Source: an uncultured Pelagibacteraceae bacterium (GTDB lineage: Bacteria > Pseudomonadota > Alphaproteobacteria > Pelagibacterales > Pelagibacteraceae). From it: DNA of 64,000 nucleotides. Shown piece by piece: positions 17,044 through 25,582 of the stretch. Each line of letters begins with the position of its first letter. Within the stretch, counting starts at the first letter, position 1. The translations under genes and the position numbers were made by a program. The notes beneath the pieces are model-generated. The model was not told where the DNA came from, searched no databases, and worked only from the letters and a program-made list of their open reading frames with translations. The stretch is taken from positions 62,001-126,000 of the forward strand of contig CABYYJ010000001.1 in assembly GCA_902523185.1 (NCBI GenBank), read 5' to 3'.

Positions 17044-17658
17044 ATGAAAGTGAAAATTTGTGGCTTACATCCAGCTAGAGATGTTCAACTTTGTATTGAT
17101 TTAAGGGTTGATTTTTTAGGTTTTGTCTTTTACGAAAAATCTCCAAGAAATTTAAGCTTTAAAGAAATTAAAAAGTTAAAGAATTATGTTAAAAAAGACT
17201 CACTTTTTGTTGCAGTGACTGTAAATCCTACTAATGATTTCATTGAAAAAATTATCTCTGAAAACTTTGATTATATACAACTTCATGGGTCAGAAGGTAA
17301 TGAAAGACTTAAAGAAATAAAATCAATGGGGTTAAAAATAATAAAAACTATTAAAATTAATTCACTGTCAGATATAAATAGTTATAAAAACTTTGATAAT
17401 GCTGATATTATTTTATTTGATACACCTGGTATGGAAAAATCAATAAAATTTCCAGAGAGTTTGATATCAAAACTACCAAGAGGCAATAGATACGCCCTGG
17501 CTGGATCTGTCTCTGAAGATAATATTGAAAAACTTGCTAAATTAGGAGTTACCTTTTGTGATTTATCAAGTAGTTTAGAGTCAGATAAAGAAATAGGATA
17601 CAAAGACCATCAAAAAATAAAAAATTTTATTTGTAAAGTAAATGAGCTTAAAAATTAG
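17044..17658 (+). CDS. trpF: Phosphoribosylanthranilate isomerase
   Basis: Isomerises N-(5-phosphoribosyl)anthranilate in tryptophan synthesis. The 204-residue TIM barrel starts KVKICGLH with the catalytic Cys, has DFLGFVFYEKSPRN, and ends with AGSVSEDNI and the DLSSSLES phosphate loop, where canonical enzymes have D.SSGVE. The catalytic Asp is probably the one in ILFDTPG. It overlaps trpB by 17 bases. Confidence 0.93.
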   Translation: MKVKICGLHPARDVQLCIDLRVDFLGFVFYEKSPRNLSFKEIKKLKNYVKKDSLFVAVTVNPTNDFIEKIISENFDYIQLHGSEGNERLKEIKSMGLKIIKTIKINSLSDINSYKNFDNADIILFDTPGMEKSIKFPESLISKLPRGNRYALAGSVSEDNIEKLAKLGVTFCDLSSSLESDKEIGYKDHQKIKNFICKVNELKN

Positions 17659-18874
17659 AAAAGGTGTACCTCTCATAGACCAACACGATAAAAATTTCAT
17701 GTATGGAGGAAAATTTGGTGGAAATTTTATTCCTGAAACACTTAAAAAACCAATAGATGATCTTACAAAACTATTCTCAAAATTAAGAAAAGATAAAAAA
17801 TTTGTAGAGAAAAGAGATCATTTTTTTAAAAGCTATGTAGGAGCTCCTACGCCCTTTATTAAACTAGATAATTTAACTGACCATCTCTGTGGAGCACAAA
17901 TATATGCAAAAGTTGTCTCTGAAGCCAATGGTGGGGCTCATAAAATTTACAATGCCACAGTACACTGTTTAATTGCTAAAAAAGCTGGAAAAAAATATAT
18001 TGTTGGTGACACAGGTGCCGGTTACGCAGGAAAAATGCTTTCTATGGCAGCAAAGAAATTTGGGCTTAAATGTAAAATTTTCATGGGAGCTAAAGATATA
18101 AAAAGACAAAGACCTAATGTTGAAGCAATCAGGAAAAATGGAGCAATAATAATTCCAGTTTACTCAGGAAGTCAAACATTGGTTGATGCCGTAAGCGAAT
18201 GTATGCGTTATTGGGTTTCAAATTGTGATACTACACATATGTGTGTTGGATCTACAGTAGGACCTAACATATTTATAAAAATTTGTGCGTATTCAACAGC
18301 TCAAATTTCAAGAGAGTTAATTGGGCAAGTGAAAGAAGAGTTTGGAAAAATTCCGAAAAAAATGAAGCTTATTAATTGTGTAGGTGGTGGAAGTTCTGCA
18401 ATGGGTTTTTGGAACGAATTTATAGACACCGATGCTGAACTTATTGGTGTTGAAGCTGGAGGTCCAAAAAATAGTAAATTACATGCAGCTCCTCTGACTA
18501 ACGGCTCTAAAATCGGTATCTTACATGGTGCAGCACAATATGTAATTCAAGATAAAGATGGTCAAATTGGAACAACAGAGTCTATTTCTGCCGGTTTAGA
18601 TTATCCTGGTATTTCACCGTTACATTGTTTTTTAAAAGATACAAAACGAGCAAGATACACATCTGCTAGCGATGAGGATGCACTAAAGGCTTATAAATTA
18701 GTTTCTAAGTTAGAGAATATTTCACCTTCTTTGGAGCCATCTCATGCATTTGCTGAAGCTATTAAATTAGCTCCAAAATTGAAATCTTCAGATATTATTA
18801 TTGTAAACTCTTGTGGTGACAGTCAAAAAGATAAGGATATTATTAAAAAAAGGTTGGGAACTTACATCAGATGA
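17642..18874 (+). CDS. trpB: Divergent tryptophan synthase beta chain
   Basis: PLP enzyme predicted to join indole and serine; 410 residues, collinear with TrpB. GGNFIPETL, the Schiff-base Lys101 in GGAHK, FMGAKDI.RQ.PNV, CVGGGSSAMG (247-255), SISAGLDYP and LEPSHAFAEA are all recognisable. Several active-site positions differ from Salmonella numbering: Glu109 is Asp123, Gln114-His115 are Tyr-Ala, Thr88-Asn89 are Ile-Tyr, Lys167 is Val181, and the PLP-nitrogen ligand Ser377 is Cys391 (NSCGDSQKDKD). Position between trpF and trpA supports the role, but kinetics or acceptor could differ. Confidence 0.88.
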   Translation: MSLKIRKGVPLIDQHDKNFMYGGKFGGNFIPETLKKPIDDLTKLFSKLRKDKKFVEKRDHFFKSYVGAPTPFIKLDNLTDHLCGAQIYAKVVSEANGGAHKIYNATVHCLIAKKAGKKYIVGDTGAGYAGKMLSMAAKKFGLKCKIFMGAKDIKRQRPNVEAIRKNGAIIIPVYSGSQTLVDAVSECMRYWVSNCDTTHMCVGSTVGPNIFIKICAYSTAQISRELIGQVKEEFGKIPKKMKLINCVGGGSSAMGFWNEFIDTDAELIGVEAGGPKNSKLHAAPLTNGSKIGILHGAAQYVIQDKDGQIGTTESISAGLDYPGISPLHCFLKDTKRARYTSASDEDALKAYKLVSKLENISPSLEPSHAFAEAIKLAPKLKSSDIIIVNSCGDSQKDKDIIKKRLGTYIR

Positions 18875-19671
18875 AGTCGAAAATAGCATTAGCTTTTGAA
18901 AAGTGCAAAAGAGAAAAAAGACCGGCACTAATAACGTATACTGTAGCTGGTGATAATACAAAAAATAATTCTTTAAAAATACTTAACAAAATTTCTAAAC
19001 ATGCTGATATTTTAGAACTTGGGTTTCCTCATAATACTCCAATTGCTGATGGAGGGCAAATTCAAGGAAGTTCTTATCGAGCTCTTAAAAATGGATTAAA
19101 ATTAAAAGATGTTTTTGAAATTGTAGAAAAATTTAAAAAAAATTATCCTCATAAACCAATTATTTTAATGGGATATTATAATTTAATTTACCAAAGTGGA
19201 GAAAATAACTTCTTGCAAAATTGTAAAAAAACAGGTGTGGATGGTCTAATAATTGTTGATCTCCCTTATCCAGAAAATAAGAATTTTGCAAAAAAATGTA
19301 AAATGAAATCGATTAATTTTATTCAACTTTTGTCACCAACAACCACTAAAGAGAGGAGAAAGAGGATTGTTCAGGAATCTCATGACATGATCTATTATAT
19401 TTCGATGTTATCAACGACTGGTGGAAAGTTAAAAGTTGCTCCAAAAAATATTTTAAAAAAATATAATGAGATCAAAAGAATCAATCCTAAAAAAAACCTA
19501 GTTATAGGTTTTGGAATTACAGATAAGACAATTACTGCTTTAAAGTCAGCTCAGGGCCTTGTTTGTGGTAGTTTATTGTGCAAAACTATTACTAATTCGC
19601 TCAAAATGAGACAAAATCCTGTCACAAAGTTAGATAAAGTTGTGTACAATTTAAAAAAAAAAATTTTATGA
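18871..19671 (+). CDS. trpA: Tryptophan synthase alpha chain
   Basis: Splits indole-3-glycerol phosphate to indole and glyceraldehyde 3-phosphate and channels indole to TrpB. The 266-residue TIM barrel keeps the catalytic pair at exactly the Salmonella numbers: Glu49 (LELG) and Asp60 (IADGG), and Thr183-Gly184 of the mobile loop (STTGG). The loop around them is altered: canonical PFSDP reads PHNTP, replacing Asp56 with Thr, and SRSGVTG reads SMLSTTG. These are the parts that touch TrpB. It overlaps trpB by 4 bases and accD by 4. Confidence 0.92.
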   Translation: MKSKIALAFEKCKREKRPALITYTVAGDNTKNNSLKILNKISKHADILELGFPHNTPIADGGQIQGSSYRALKNGLKLKDVFEIVEKFKKNYPHKPIILMGYYNLIYQSGENNFLQNCKKTGVDGLIIVDLPYPENKNFAKKCKMKSINFIQLLSPTTTKERRKRIVQESHDMIYYISMLSTTGGKLKVAPKNILKKYNEIKRINPKKNLVIGFGITDKTITALKSAQGLVCGSLLCKTITNSLKMRQNPVTKLDKVVYNLKKKIL

Positions 19672-20582
19672 ATTGGATCACTAAGTTTATAAAACCTAAA
19701 ATTAAATCTCTTTTTGAGAAAAGGTCTTCTAAAGTTGAATCAAATCTATGGACTACATGTAGTTGTAAAAATTTAATCTATTCTGAAGACATGATCTCAA
19801 ATCGTAAAGTTTGTCCTAAGTGTGGAGAACACCACAAGCTTACTTGTAAAGAAAGATTTCAAACATTTTTTGATAATAAAGAATATGAATTAATTGAAAC
19901 ACCTCTTCCAAAAGATGATCCTTTAAATTTTGAAGATAAAAAAAAATATACTGATCGGTTAAAAGCAGCAAGAAAACTCACTGGTCAAGACGATGCTGTA
20001 TTAATATCTACTGGAAAAGTTCAAAATATTGATGTTGTAGTTGGCGCTCAAGATTTTAGATTCATCGGTGGTTCATTTGGTGCCGCATCTGGCGAAGCTT
20101 TCATAGCCGGTGCACAACATGCTATTGAAAATAAAATTCCATATATTTTTTTTAGTTGTTCTGGAGGGCAACGTATGCACGAAAGTTCAATAGCATTAAT
20201 GCAAATGTCAAGAACAGCTTTAGCGGTAAATGAATTAAAGAAAAAAAATATTCCTTTTATTGTAATTTTAACAAACCCAACAACTGGTGGAGTAACTGCA
20301 TCTTGGGCAATGCTTGGAGATATATTAATAAGTGAACCAAAAAGTGTTATAGGGTTTGCAGGCCGTAGGGTAATTCAAGATACTGTAAGAGAAACCTTGC
20401 CTGAAGATTTTCAAACGGCTGAATACGTGAAAGATCATGGTGGAATAGATTTAATTGTTGAACGGCAATATTTGAACTCAACAATAGGAACTTTGTTAAA
20501 TGTTCTATTGAAAAAGCCGGAGGCTCAAGCTAAACAAGAGTCAAATGTACAAGTCGATAGATCTTTACAATCAGCTAGCTAG
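19668..20582 (+). CDS. accD: Acetyl-CoA carboxylase carboxyltransferase beta subunit
   Basis: Transfers carboxyl from biotin to acetyl-CoA, with AccA, to start fatty acid synthesis. The 304-residue protein has the N-terminal zinc ribbon and the crotonase-fold core (DFRFIGGSFGAASGEA, SCSGGQRMHE, TNPTTGGVTASWAMLGD, IGFAGRRVIQDTVRETLP). The first zinc knuckle is CSC, one residue shorter than the usual CxxC; the second is normal (CPKC). Its end overlaps folC by 38 bases. The accD-folC order after trpFBA is a standard proteobacterial arrangement. Confidence 0.94.
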   Translation: MNWITKFIKPKIKSLFEKRSSKVESNLWTTCSCKNLIYSEDMISNRKVCPKCGEHHKLTCKERFQTFFDNKEYELIETPLPKDDPLNFEDKKKYTDRLKAARKLTGQDDAVLISTGKVQNIDVVVGAQDFRFIGGSFGAASGEAFIAGAQHAIENKIPYIFFSCSGGQRMHESSIALMQMSRTALAVNELKKKNIPFIVILTNPTTGGVTASWAMLGDILISEPKSVIGFAGRRVIQDTVRETLPEDFQTAEYVKDHGGIDLIVERQYLNSTIGTLLNVLLKKPEAQAKQESNVQVDRSLQSAS

Positions 20583-21807
20583 TAATAAAAAATTTAAAAA
20601 ATCTGTTAATTTCGGTCTTAAAAGGATAAAATTGGCCTTAACCTTATTAGGACATCCAGAAAAAAAACTTAAAAATGTAATTTCAGTTATTGGTGAGTCT
20701 GGTAAATTTACTACCTTAACTTCTTTAAAATCATTTATTGAAGCTAACAAAAAAACAGTAACTGCTCATATTTCGCCGTCTCTAAGAGACATAAAAGAAA
20801 GATTTTATATAGGTAATAGATACTTATCACATAAAGAAATAAAAAAAACTATTAAACTAATAGAAAAATTAAATGTTCCTCTAACAATTTTCGAGTGTCT
20901 TACATTAGTTTATATAATTAATGCTTCAAAAATAAACGCTGATTATAATATCCAAGAAACAGGTGCACTCTGGAGATTAGACTCCAATAACATTCATGAT
21001 TTCCCAAGAGTTCAAATTTGTACTAATATAAACAAACAGCACTTAAATTTTTTAAAAAAAAAAACTTTAGATGAGGTTGTTAAAGAAGATGTAGGTTTTC
21101 TTAGTAATTTTACTAATATTTACATAGGTAAACAATCACCATATGTATTAAAAAAAATTAAATTTTACTTAAAAAATAATAGAAGCAAAATTACATTTCC
21201 TAATTCTTGGCAGTTGATTAAGAAAGGAAATTTTTTTCATTATCAAGACAAAAAAACAAAAATCGCACTTAATACAAAAAAAATTCATTCTAAAGGCATG
21301 CTTGAAAACGTTTGCTTAGCAATAAAAATAGCTTTAGATCTAAATATTAGTAAAAAAGTAATAAAAAAAACATTGCCTAAACTTTCATTTGAAGGGCGTT
21401 TTCAATATCTAGATAAAGGAAAGATTAAGGAAAAACTTCAAAAAAATGAAGTTATTATGATTGACGGAGCACACGCTACTGCTGATGCTAAAAACTTAGC
21501 GGATTATTTAAAAAATATTAAGATTCCTAAATATGGAATTTGGGCTATGACCAAAAATAAAGAACCAGAATTATTTATTAAACAGTTTAAAGGGGTGTTT
21601 AAAAAAGTTGTTACGATGCCAATTGAAAATGAGTTCAACTCGGTTTCAAGTAATGAACTTTATAAAATTGCAGTCAAAAATAAATTTAAAGTAGAAAAAA
21701 GTAATAATTTCATAGAAGCATTAAAAAAGATAAGTAGTAAAGAAAAAAAAATAATTGTATGTTTTGGTAGTCTTTATAACTGCGGAAATATTTTAAATAA
21801 AAATTAA
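20545..21807 (+). CDS. folC: Divergent FolC (dihydrofolate/folylpolyglutamate synthase)
   Basis: Mur-ligase-family enzyme that adds glutamate to dihydropteroate or folates, 420 residues. Recognisable landmarks: IFECLTLVYI, ETGALWRLDSNN (canonical EVGLGGRLDATN), FEGRFQ (canonical PGRFE), IDGAHATADA (canonical DGAHNP) and the MTKNKEPE loop. The ATP loop is GESGKFTT at 50-57 instead of GTNGKGST, still a possible P-loop but unusual. The assignment rests on these landmarks and on the accD-folC order. It meets trxA tail to tail with a 4-base overlap. Confidence 0.84.
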   Translation: MYKSIDLYNQLASNKKFKKSVNFGLKRIKLALTLLGHPEKKLKNVISVIGESGKFTTLTSLKSFIEANKKTVTAHISPSLRDIKERFYIGNRYLSHKEIKKTIKLIEKLNVPLTIFECLTLVYIINASKINADYNIQETGALWRLDSNNIHDFPRVQICTNINKQHLNFLKKKTLDEVVKEDVGFLSNFTNIYIGKQSPYVLKKIKFYLKNNRSKITFPNSWQLIKKGNFFHYQDKKTKIALNTKKIHSKGMLENVCLAIKIALDLNISKKVIKKTLPKLSFEGRFQYLDKGKIKEKLQKNEVIMIDGAHATADAKNLADYLKNIKIPKYGIWAMTKNKEPELFIKQFKGVFKKVVTMPIENEFNSVSSNELYKIAVKNKFKVEKSNNFIEALKKISSKEKKIIVCFGSLYNCGNILNKN

Positions 21808-22121
21808 ATATGAGGATTAATAAACTCAAGCATGTCTTTCTCGCTTGAAGCACCAACTTTAGTTCCTAAAAGTTTGCCCTCTTTAAATAAAAGAATAGTT
21901 GGGACACCTCTCACTGAATATTTAGTTGGCTCATTAGGTTGACTTTCAATGTCATGATAGTAGCAATCTATTTTATCTGACATGTCATTTGAAATTTTCT
22001 CTACTATCGGTTTAAGTTGCTGACAAGGTCCACACCAAGAGGCTGAAAATTGAATAAGTGAAAGCTTAGTTCCACTAATTTGTTCACTAAACTTTTCGTC
22101 TGTAGAGTCTTTGAATGCCAT
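21804..22121 (-). CDS. trxA: Thioredoxin
   Basis: Cytosolic disulphide reductase of 105 residues with the WCGPC redox site (SASWCGPCQQLKP), the cis-Pro segment RGVPTILLFKEG and the C-terminal Gly-rich VGASS. Length and motifs are standard. It ends the minus-strand group and overlaps folC tail to tail. Some marine thioredoxins with short N-termini, like this one, serve ribonucleotide reductase; that detail is not visible here. Confidence 0.94.
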   Translation of the reverse strand: MAFKDSTDEKFSEQISGTKLSLIQFSASWCGPCQQLKPIVEKISNDMSDKIDCYYHDIESQPNEPTKYSVRGVPTILLFKEGKLLGTKVGASSEKDMLEFINPHI

Positions 22122-22155
22122 AGCCTTTAATTAAGTATTTTTCATTTTTTGTCAA

Positions 22156-23577
22156 CTAGGCAGATGAATAATATTTTTCTAAATCTTCAACGTATGCGTT
22201 AATATCATCTAATATTTTTAGTTTTTCTGGTTGGTTTTCTTTATCGAATTTTGATCTTAATGTATCTATCTCTGAATAAGTTCTAGGAATTGTATTCCAG
22301 TTTTCATTATTAGTGCTTAATAATTTTTTTGAAATATCTTTATGAATCAAATTAAAGTCAGATTTTGTTAAAATCTCAGGTTTTTCCATGTAAAGAAGTT
22401 TTTTTCCAAAGTACTGTAATCTCTCGTCTTTAAATTTAGAGATAACTTGAAGTTTTTTACTCCAATCAACACTATGAAACTCTGGCATTATTCTATTATC
22501 TTCTGTTGAAGTAAATTTAGCGTAAATACTTTCCTCATTATATAAATCTTCTTGTGACTTTGTTTGCTCTTTTTCATCAATTTCAGATCGTTTTACTGAA
22601 GAAACCTTTTCTGCAAAAGCTTCGTTGTTTTTTATCATTTTGGCTCTTTCCTCTAATTTTTTTGCACCGATAAGTTTGTATTCATCAAATTGATTTCCAT
22701 AAGATGGATTCATAATTACTGGATGTTTATTGTGTCTAACAGTTCTGATGAATTTTGGTTGTTTTTTCATTGCTGCAGTTAATTCTTTAATTGGCATATC
22801 CAAAAATGGAGAAGGATCATGTCTTAAATCAAAACACAATGGCCATTGATATTGAGGATGCTGACAAATAAACGTTTGAACATATGGTCTGCTTCTTCCA
22901 TAAAAATATTCATTTGTACAAAAAAGTAATTCTTTTTTTATTAATTCTAAAGATTGATTTTTATCCATAGTTAACATACTTGCTTTCCAAACATTTGGAG
23001 CTTTTTTAGAAATTAATTTCGCTATTCCAATAGTTGCTATCACATCTCCAATTGCACTATGTGCATCTCCATGCTCAATTCCGTTTAGAGGTGCCATTTG
23101 ATCTAATTTGTAAACATCGTTCCCTTTTTCGTTTACAGAATTTTTAAGGGTATTTGGATAATACAAGTTAGCGGCTCTTGACAAATTTAAAATATCTCCT
23201 CTGGTATTTCCGTTTGTGCTGGTAATGTAAGGATATTCTAATGTTTGAAATAAAGTGCACCTTAAAAATTCCTCATCAAACTCAATACTATTGAATCCAA
23301 TATAAGTAGCCTTACCCCATCTTTTAAGTGTTTCAACAAATTGCCTAATCATTTCATAATGAGAGAGGTTAGACTTTTTTAACATCGAAGGTGAGGTCTT
23401 ATTCACAATCAGCGCCATGGCTTCTGGAATTATTCCAGGACTTAATCTACACCTAGCATCAAAACGATCTAGCTCTTCTAAATTGTCATTGGTTAATACA
23501 GCGCCAATTTGAATTATTTGGCCCCAATATTTATTAGATGAAGTGGTCTCAAAATCGTAAAAGACAAAGTTAGACAT
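22156..23577 (-). CDS. sbcB: Exodeoxyribonuclease I
   Basis: 3'-5' single-strand DNA exonuclease of the DEDDh family used in recombination and mismatch repair. The 473-residue chain opens with FYDFETTS (Exo I), then GFNSIEFDEEFL (Exo II) and HGDAHSAIGDVIAT (Exo III with His and Asp), followed by the SH3-like and helical ExoI C-domains. Length matches E. coli SbcB (475). It lies beside rmuC, forming a small repair pair. Confidence 0.93.
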   Translation of the reverse strand: MSNFVFYDFETTSSNKYWGQIIQIGAVLTNDNLEELDRFDARCRLSPGIIPEAMALIVNKTSPSMLKKSNLSHYEMIRQFVETLKRWGKATYIGFNSIEFDEEFLRCTLFQTLEYPYITSTNGNTRGDILNLSRAANLYYPNTLKNSVNEKGNDVYKLDQMAPLNGIEHGDAHSAIGDVIATIGIAKLISKKAPNVWKASMLTMDKNQSLELIKKELLFCTNEYFYGRSRPYVQTFICQHPQYQWPLCFDLRHDPSPFLDMPIKELTAAMKKQPKFIRTVRHNKHPVIMNPSYGNQFDEYKLIGAKKLEERAKMIKNNEAFAEKVSSVKRSEIDEKEQTKSQEDLYNEESIYAKFTSTEDNRIMPEFHSVDWSKKLQVISKFKDERLQYFGKKLLYMEKPEILTKSDFNLIHKDISKKLLSTNNENWNTIPRTYSEIDTLRSKFDKENQPEKLKILDDINAYVEDLEKYYSSA

Positions 23578-23586
23578 AATTTATGT

Positions 23587-24615
23587 TTACTTAAGAACTT
23601 TTATCTTTTCTGGATTTTCTTTCAAGGAATCTGTTACTTGCTCTGGGTCTTTTATATTCCCAAGCGTATTCATTATAGATCTAGCGTCCCTACCAAAACC
23701 ATCAGTTGCAGCCATGGCCTGCTCTAATTTCTTTCTTAGGTCTTTAATCCCATCAAAATGTTTTTCAAACCTAGAGCTTATGTTTTTTAAATCACCATAG
23801 ATTTGAGTTGCATGTTGTTGAACTTTCAGTGTTTGAAAACCTAAATGATAAGATTGCAACAAAGCAGATAAAGTATTAGGGCCAGAAACTGTTACTTTAT
23901 ATTTTGTTCTAAGCTCTTGTAATAACAATTCTTTTGTTTTTGGATCTCTATAACTTGAAATTTCTGAGAATAATCCCTCAGTTGGAACATAAACTATTGC
24001 AAAATCTGTGCTTTTAGGTGGAGCTATATATTTTGAATTTACTGTTTTAGCTTTTAATCTAAATGCAGCAGCTAAATCTTTTCTTGCTTCAGCTTGTGCC
24101 TCTCTATTATTAGCATTGTACGCGTCATCAATCGCTTTATATTTCTCAACTGGCCAATGACTATCGATAGGCAGTAAAACATCTTGAAGCTTAATAGCAA
24201 ATTCAACTGTCTCGGACGTATCATCTTTCATTTTTGCATTGGCGATAAATTGAGATGCTGGTAATAAATCTTTAAGGAGAGCGCCTAATCCAAATTCTGC
24301 AAGCGTTCCATATGTTTTTACTCCGCTTAAAATTCTACTAAAATTATCTTGGCTTTTATTAAGTTCACTAACTTGCTGGTTAAAAACTGAAACTTTTTCA
24401 TCAACTTTAGTTAAAGCTCCTGTCATATCTTTAGCAATTTCTTTGCTCATTGAACCAAAGGATTGGTTGAAAGTTTCTTTAAATGAATTAAATTCATCTT
24501 TAAAGGCCAGTTCTGGATTCATTTGTTTTTCAGGCTTATTTCTAATTAAAAAGAAGATAACTCCCAGATTAATAATGACTAATAGTACTACTAAAATTAT
24601 AATTAACGAATCCAT
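23587..24615 (-). CDS. rmuC: DNA recombination protein RmuC
   Basis: RmuC-family protein thought to limit inversion at repeats. An N-terminal membrane anchor (IIILVVLLVIINLGVIFFLI) precedes a coiled coil (about 45-95) and the RmuC domain with GLGALLKDLLP, DVLLPIDSHWPVEKY (the nuclease-like core), VYVPTEGLFSE and YHLGFQTLKVQ. At 342 residues it is shorter than E. coli RmuC (475), mainly in the coiled coil. It is 9 bases from sbcB. Confidence 0.93.
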   Translation of the reverse strand: MDSLIIILVVLLVIINLGVIFFLIRNKPEKQMNPELAFKDEFNSFKETFNQSFGSMSKEIAKDMTGALTKVDEKVSVFNQQVSELNKSQDNFSRILSGVKTYGTLAEFGLGALLKDLLPASQFIANAKMKDDTSETVEFAIKLQDVLLPIDSHWPVEKYKAIDDAYNANNREAQAEARKDLAAAFRLKAKTVNSKYIAPPKSTDFAIVYVPTEGLFSEISSYRDPKTKELLLQELRTKYKVTVSGPNTLSALLQSYHLGFQTLKVQQHATQIYGDLKNISSRFEKHFDGIKDLRKKLEQAMAATDGFGRDARSIMNTLGNIKDPEQVTDSLKENPEKIKVLK

Positions 24616-24631
24616 AAGTTAATATACCATA

Positions 24632-25582
24632 TTAAGAATTAATATATTTCAAAATATTTTTTGCTGGCAAAGTTCTTCTAACCCAGTTACTTGGAATACT
24701 TTCTGGTTTTAATGCTGAGAAATATGCTCCAACAAAATTTGCTCTTGAACAATTGCAACCACCAGCTTTAATCGTTTTTGTAATAGCAGATTTATAGCTG
24801 TTGGATGTTATAATCGCGTGAATTGATCCCATAAATGTGCCGGGATAACTACAAGCTTTCCCAAATTTTCTTACAGTCATTATATGATTTTGTTTTTTTA
24901 GTCTTAAAACTTTTTTAATATTGATAATTACATCTTTAAAATATTTATTCTTTTTGTATTTTTTGACAAAAGACTGAATAGGATTTCTATTTTTTTTATT
25001 AGCTAATTCAATAATCTTTAATTTAGATAAAGCGTATTTTTCATTTATTCTTGAATTGGCTACAGATTTAATAATCTTTTTAAGTTCTTTTTCTTTGTTA
25101 TTAAAAAGAAAATAAGGGAGTGCAGCGCAATAACCATCAGACTCATTTACTTTCGTACCACCAGTAATAATTTTCTTGGTTTTGATATTTTGTATAGTCT
25201 CTAAGATATTCTGATGAATCCAAGGCCCATTCATAGGCTTTTTCCATTTTACTTTTTTATATTTTTTTCTTAGCTTTAGATTTTTCCAATAATTTGACCC
25301 TGGCCCAAAGTGTTTAATGATATTTTTTTTAAAATTCCTAAAAATTTCTGATTTTTTTTTTGATGAAATCAAAGTCTGAAACATTACTTGTCCAATATCA
25401 TTATACCCTGAAACCTCTCCGGTTTTTATGTTATAGAAAGGACTCCTGTTTTTTTTCAAAAAAGCTATTTCTTTTTTTCCCTTAATATATTTCTTTAACT
25501 TTTTGGGATCATATACCCAATGTAGAGGTCTAGTTGCTGCGTCCGCAACTGTAGCGCCTAAAAAAATATGTAAATTATCCAT
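24632..25582 (-). CDS. ADP-ribosylglycohydrolase / J1-crystallin-like protein with altered metal site
   Basis: A 316-residue all-helical protein of the DraG/J1-crystallin superfamily: LGATVADAATRPLHWVYDPKKL at the N-terminus is typical of the J1-crystallin branch. The C-terminal metal motif, normally GGD(T/N)D(T/S), reads GGCNCSRANFVGA, so both metal-binding aspartates are cysteines. Hydrolase activity with Mg is thus doubtful; thiol or different metal chemistry is possible. It is very rich in Lys and Asn. Overlap with the rlmN end shows co-transcription. Substrate unknown. Confidence 0.75.
   Translation of the reverse strand: MDNLHIFLGATVADAATRPLHWVYDPKKLKKYIKGKKEIAFLKKNRSPFYNIKTGEVSGYNDIGQVMFQTLISSKKKSEIFRNFKKNIIKHFGPGSNYWKNLKLRKKYKKVKWKKPMNGPWIHQNILETIQNIKTKKIITGGTKVNESDGYCAALPYFLFNNKEKELKKIIKSVANSRINEKYALSKLKIIELANKKNRNPIQSFVKKYKKNKYFKDVIINIKKVLRLKKQNHIMTVRKFGKACSYPGTFMGSIHAIITSNSYKSAITKTIKAGGCNCSRANFVGAYFSALKPESIPSNWVRRTLPAKNILKYINS

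Noticed and set aside
17642-18874. Cysteine synthase-like or other fold-II PLP enzyme instead of TrpB
   Set aside because: GGNFIPETL, GGAHK spacing, FMGAKD..RQ.PNV and SAGLDYP are TrpB-specific, and trpF and trpA flank it.
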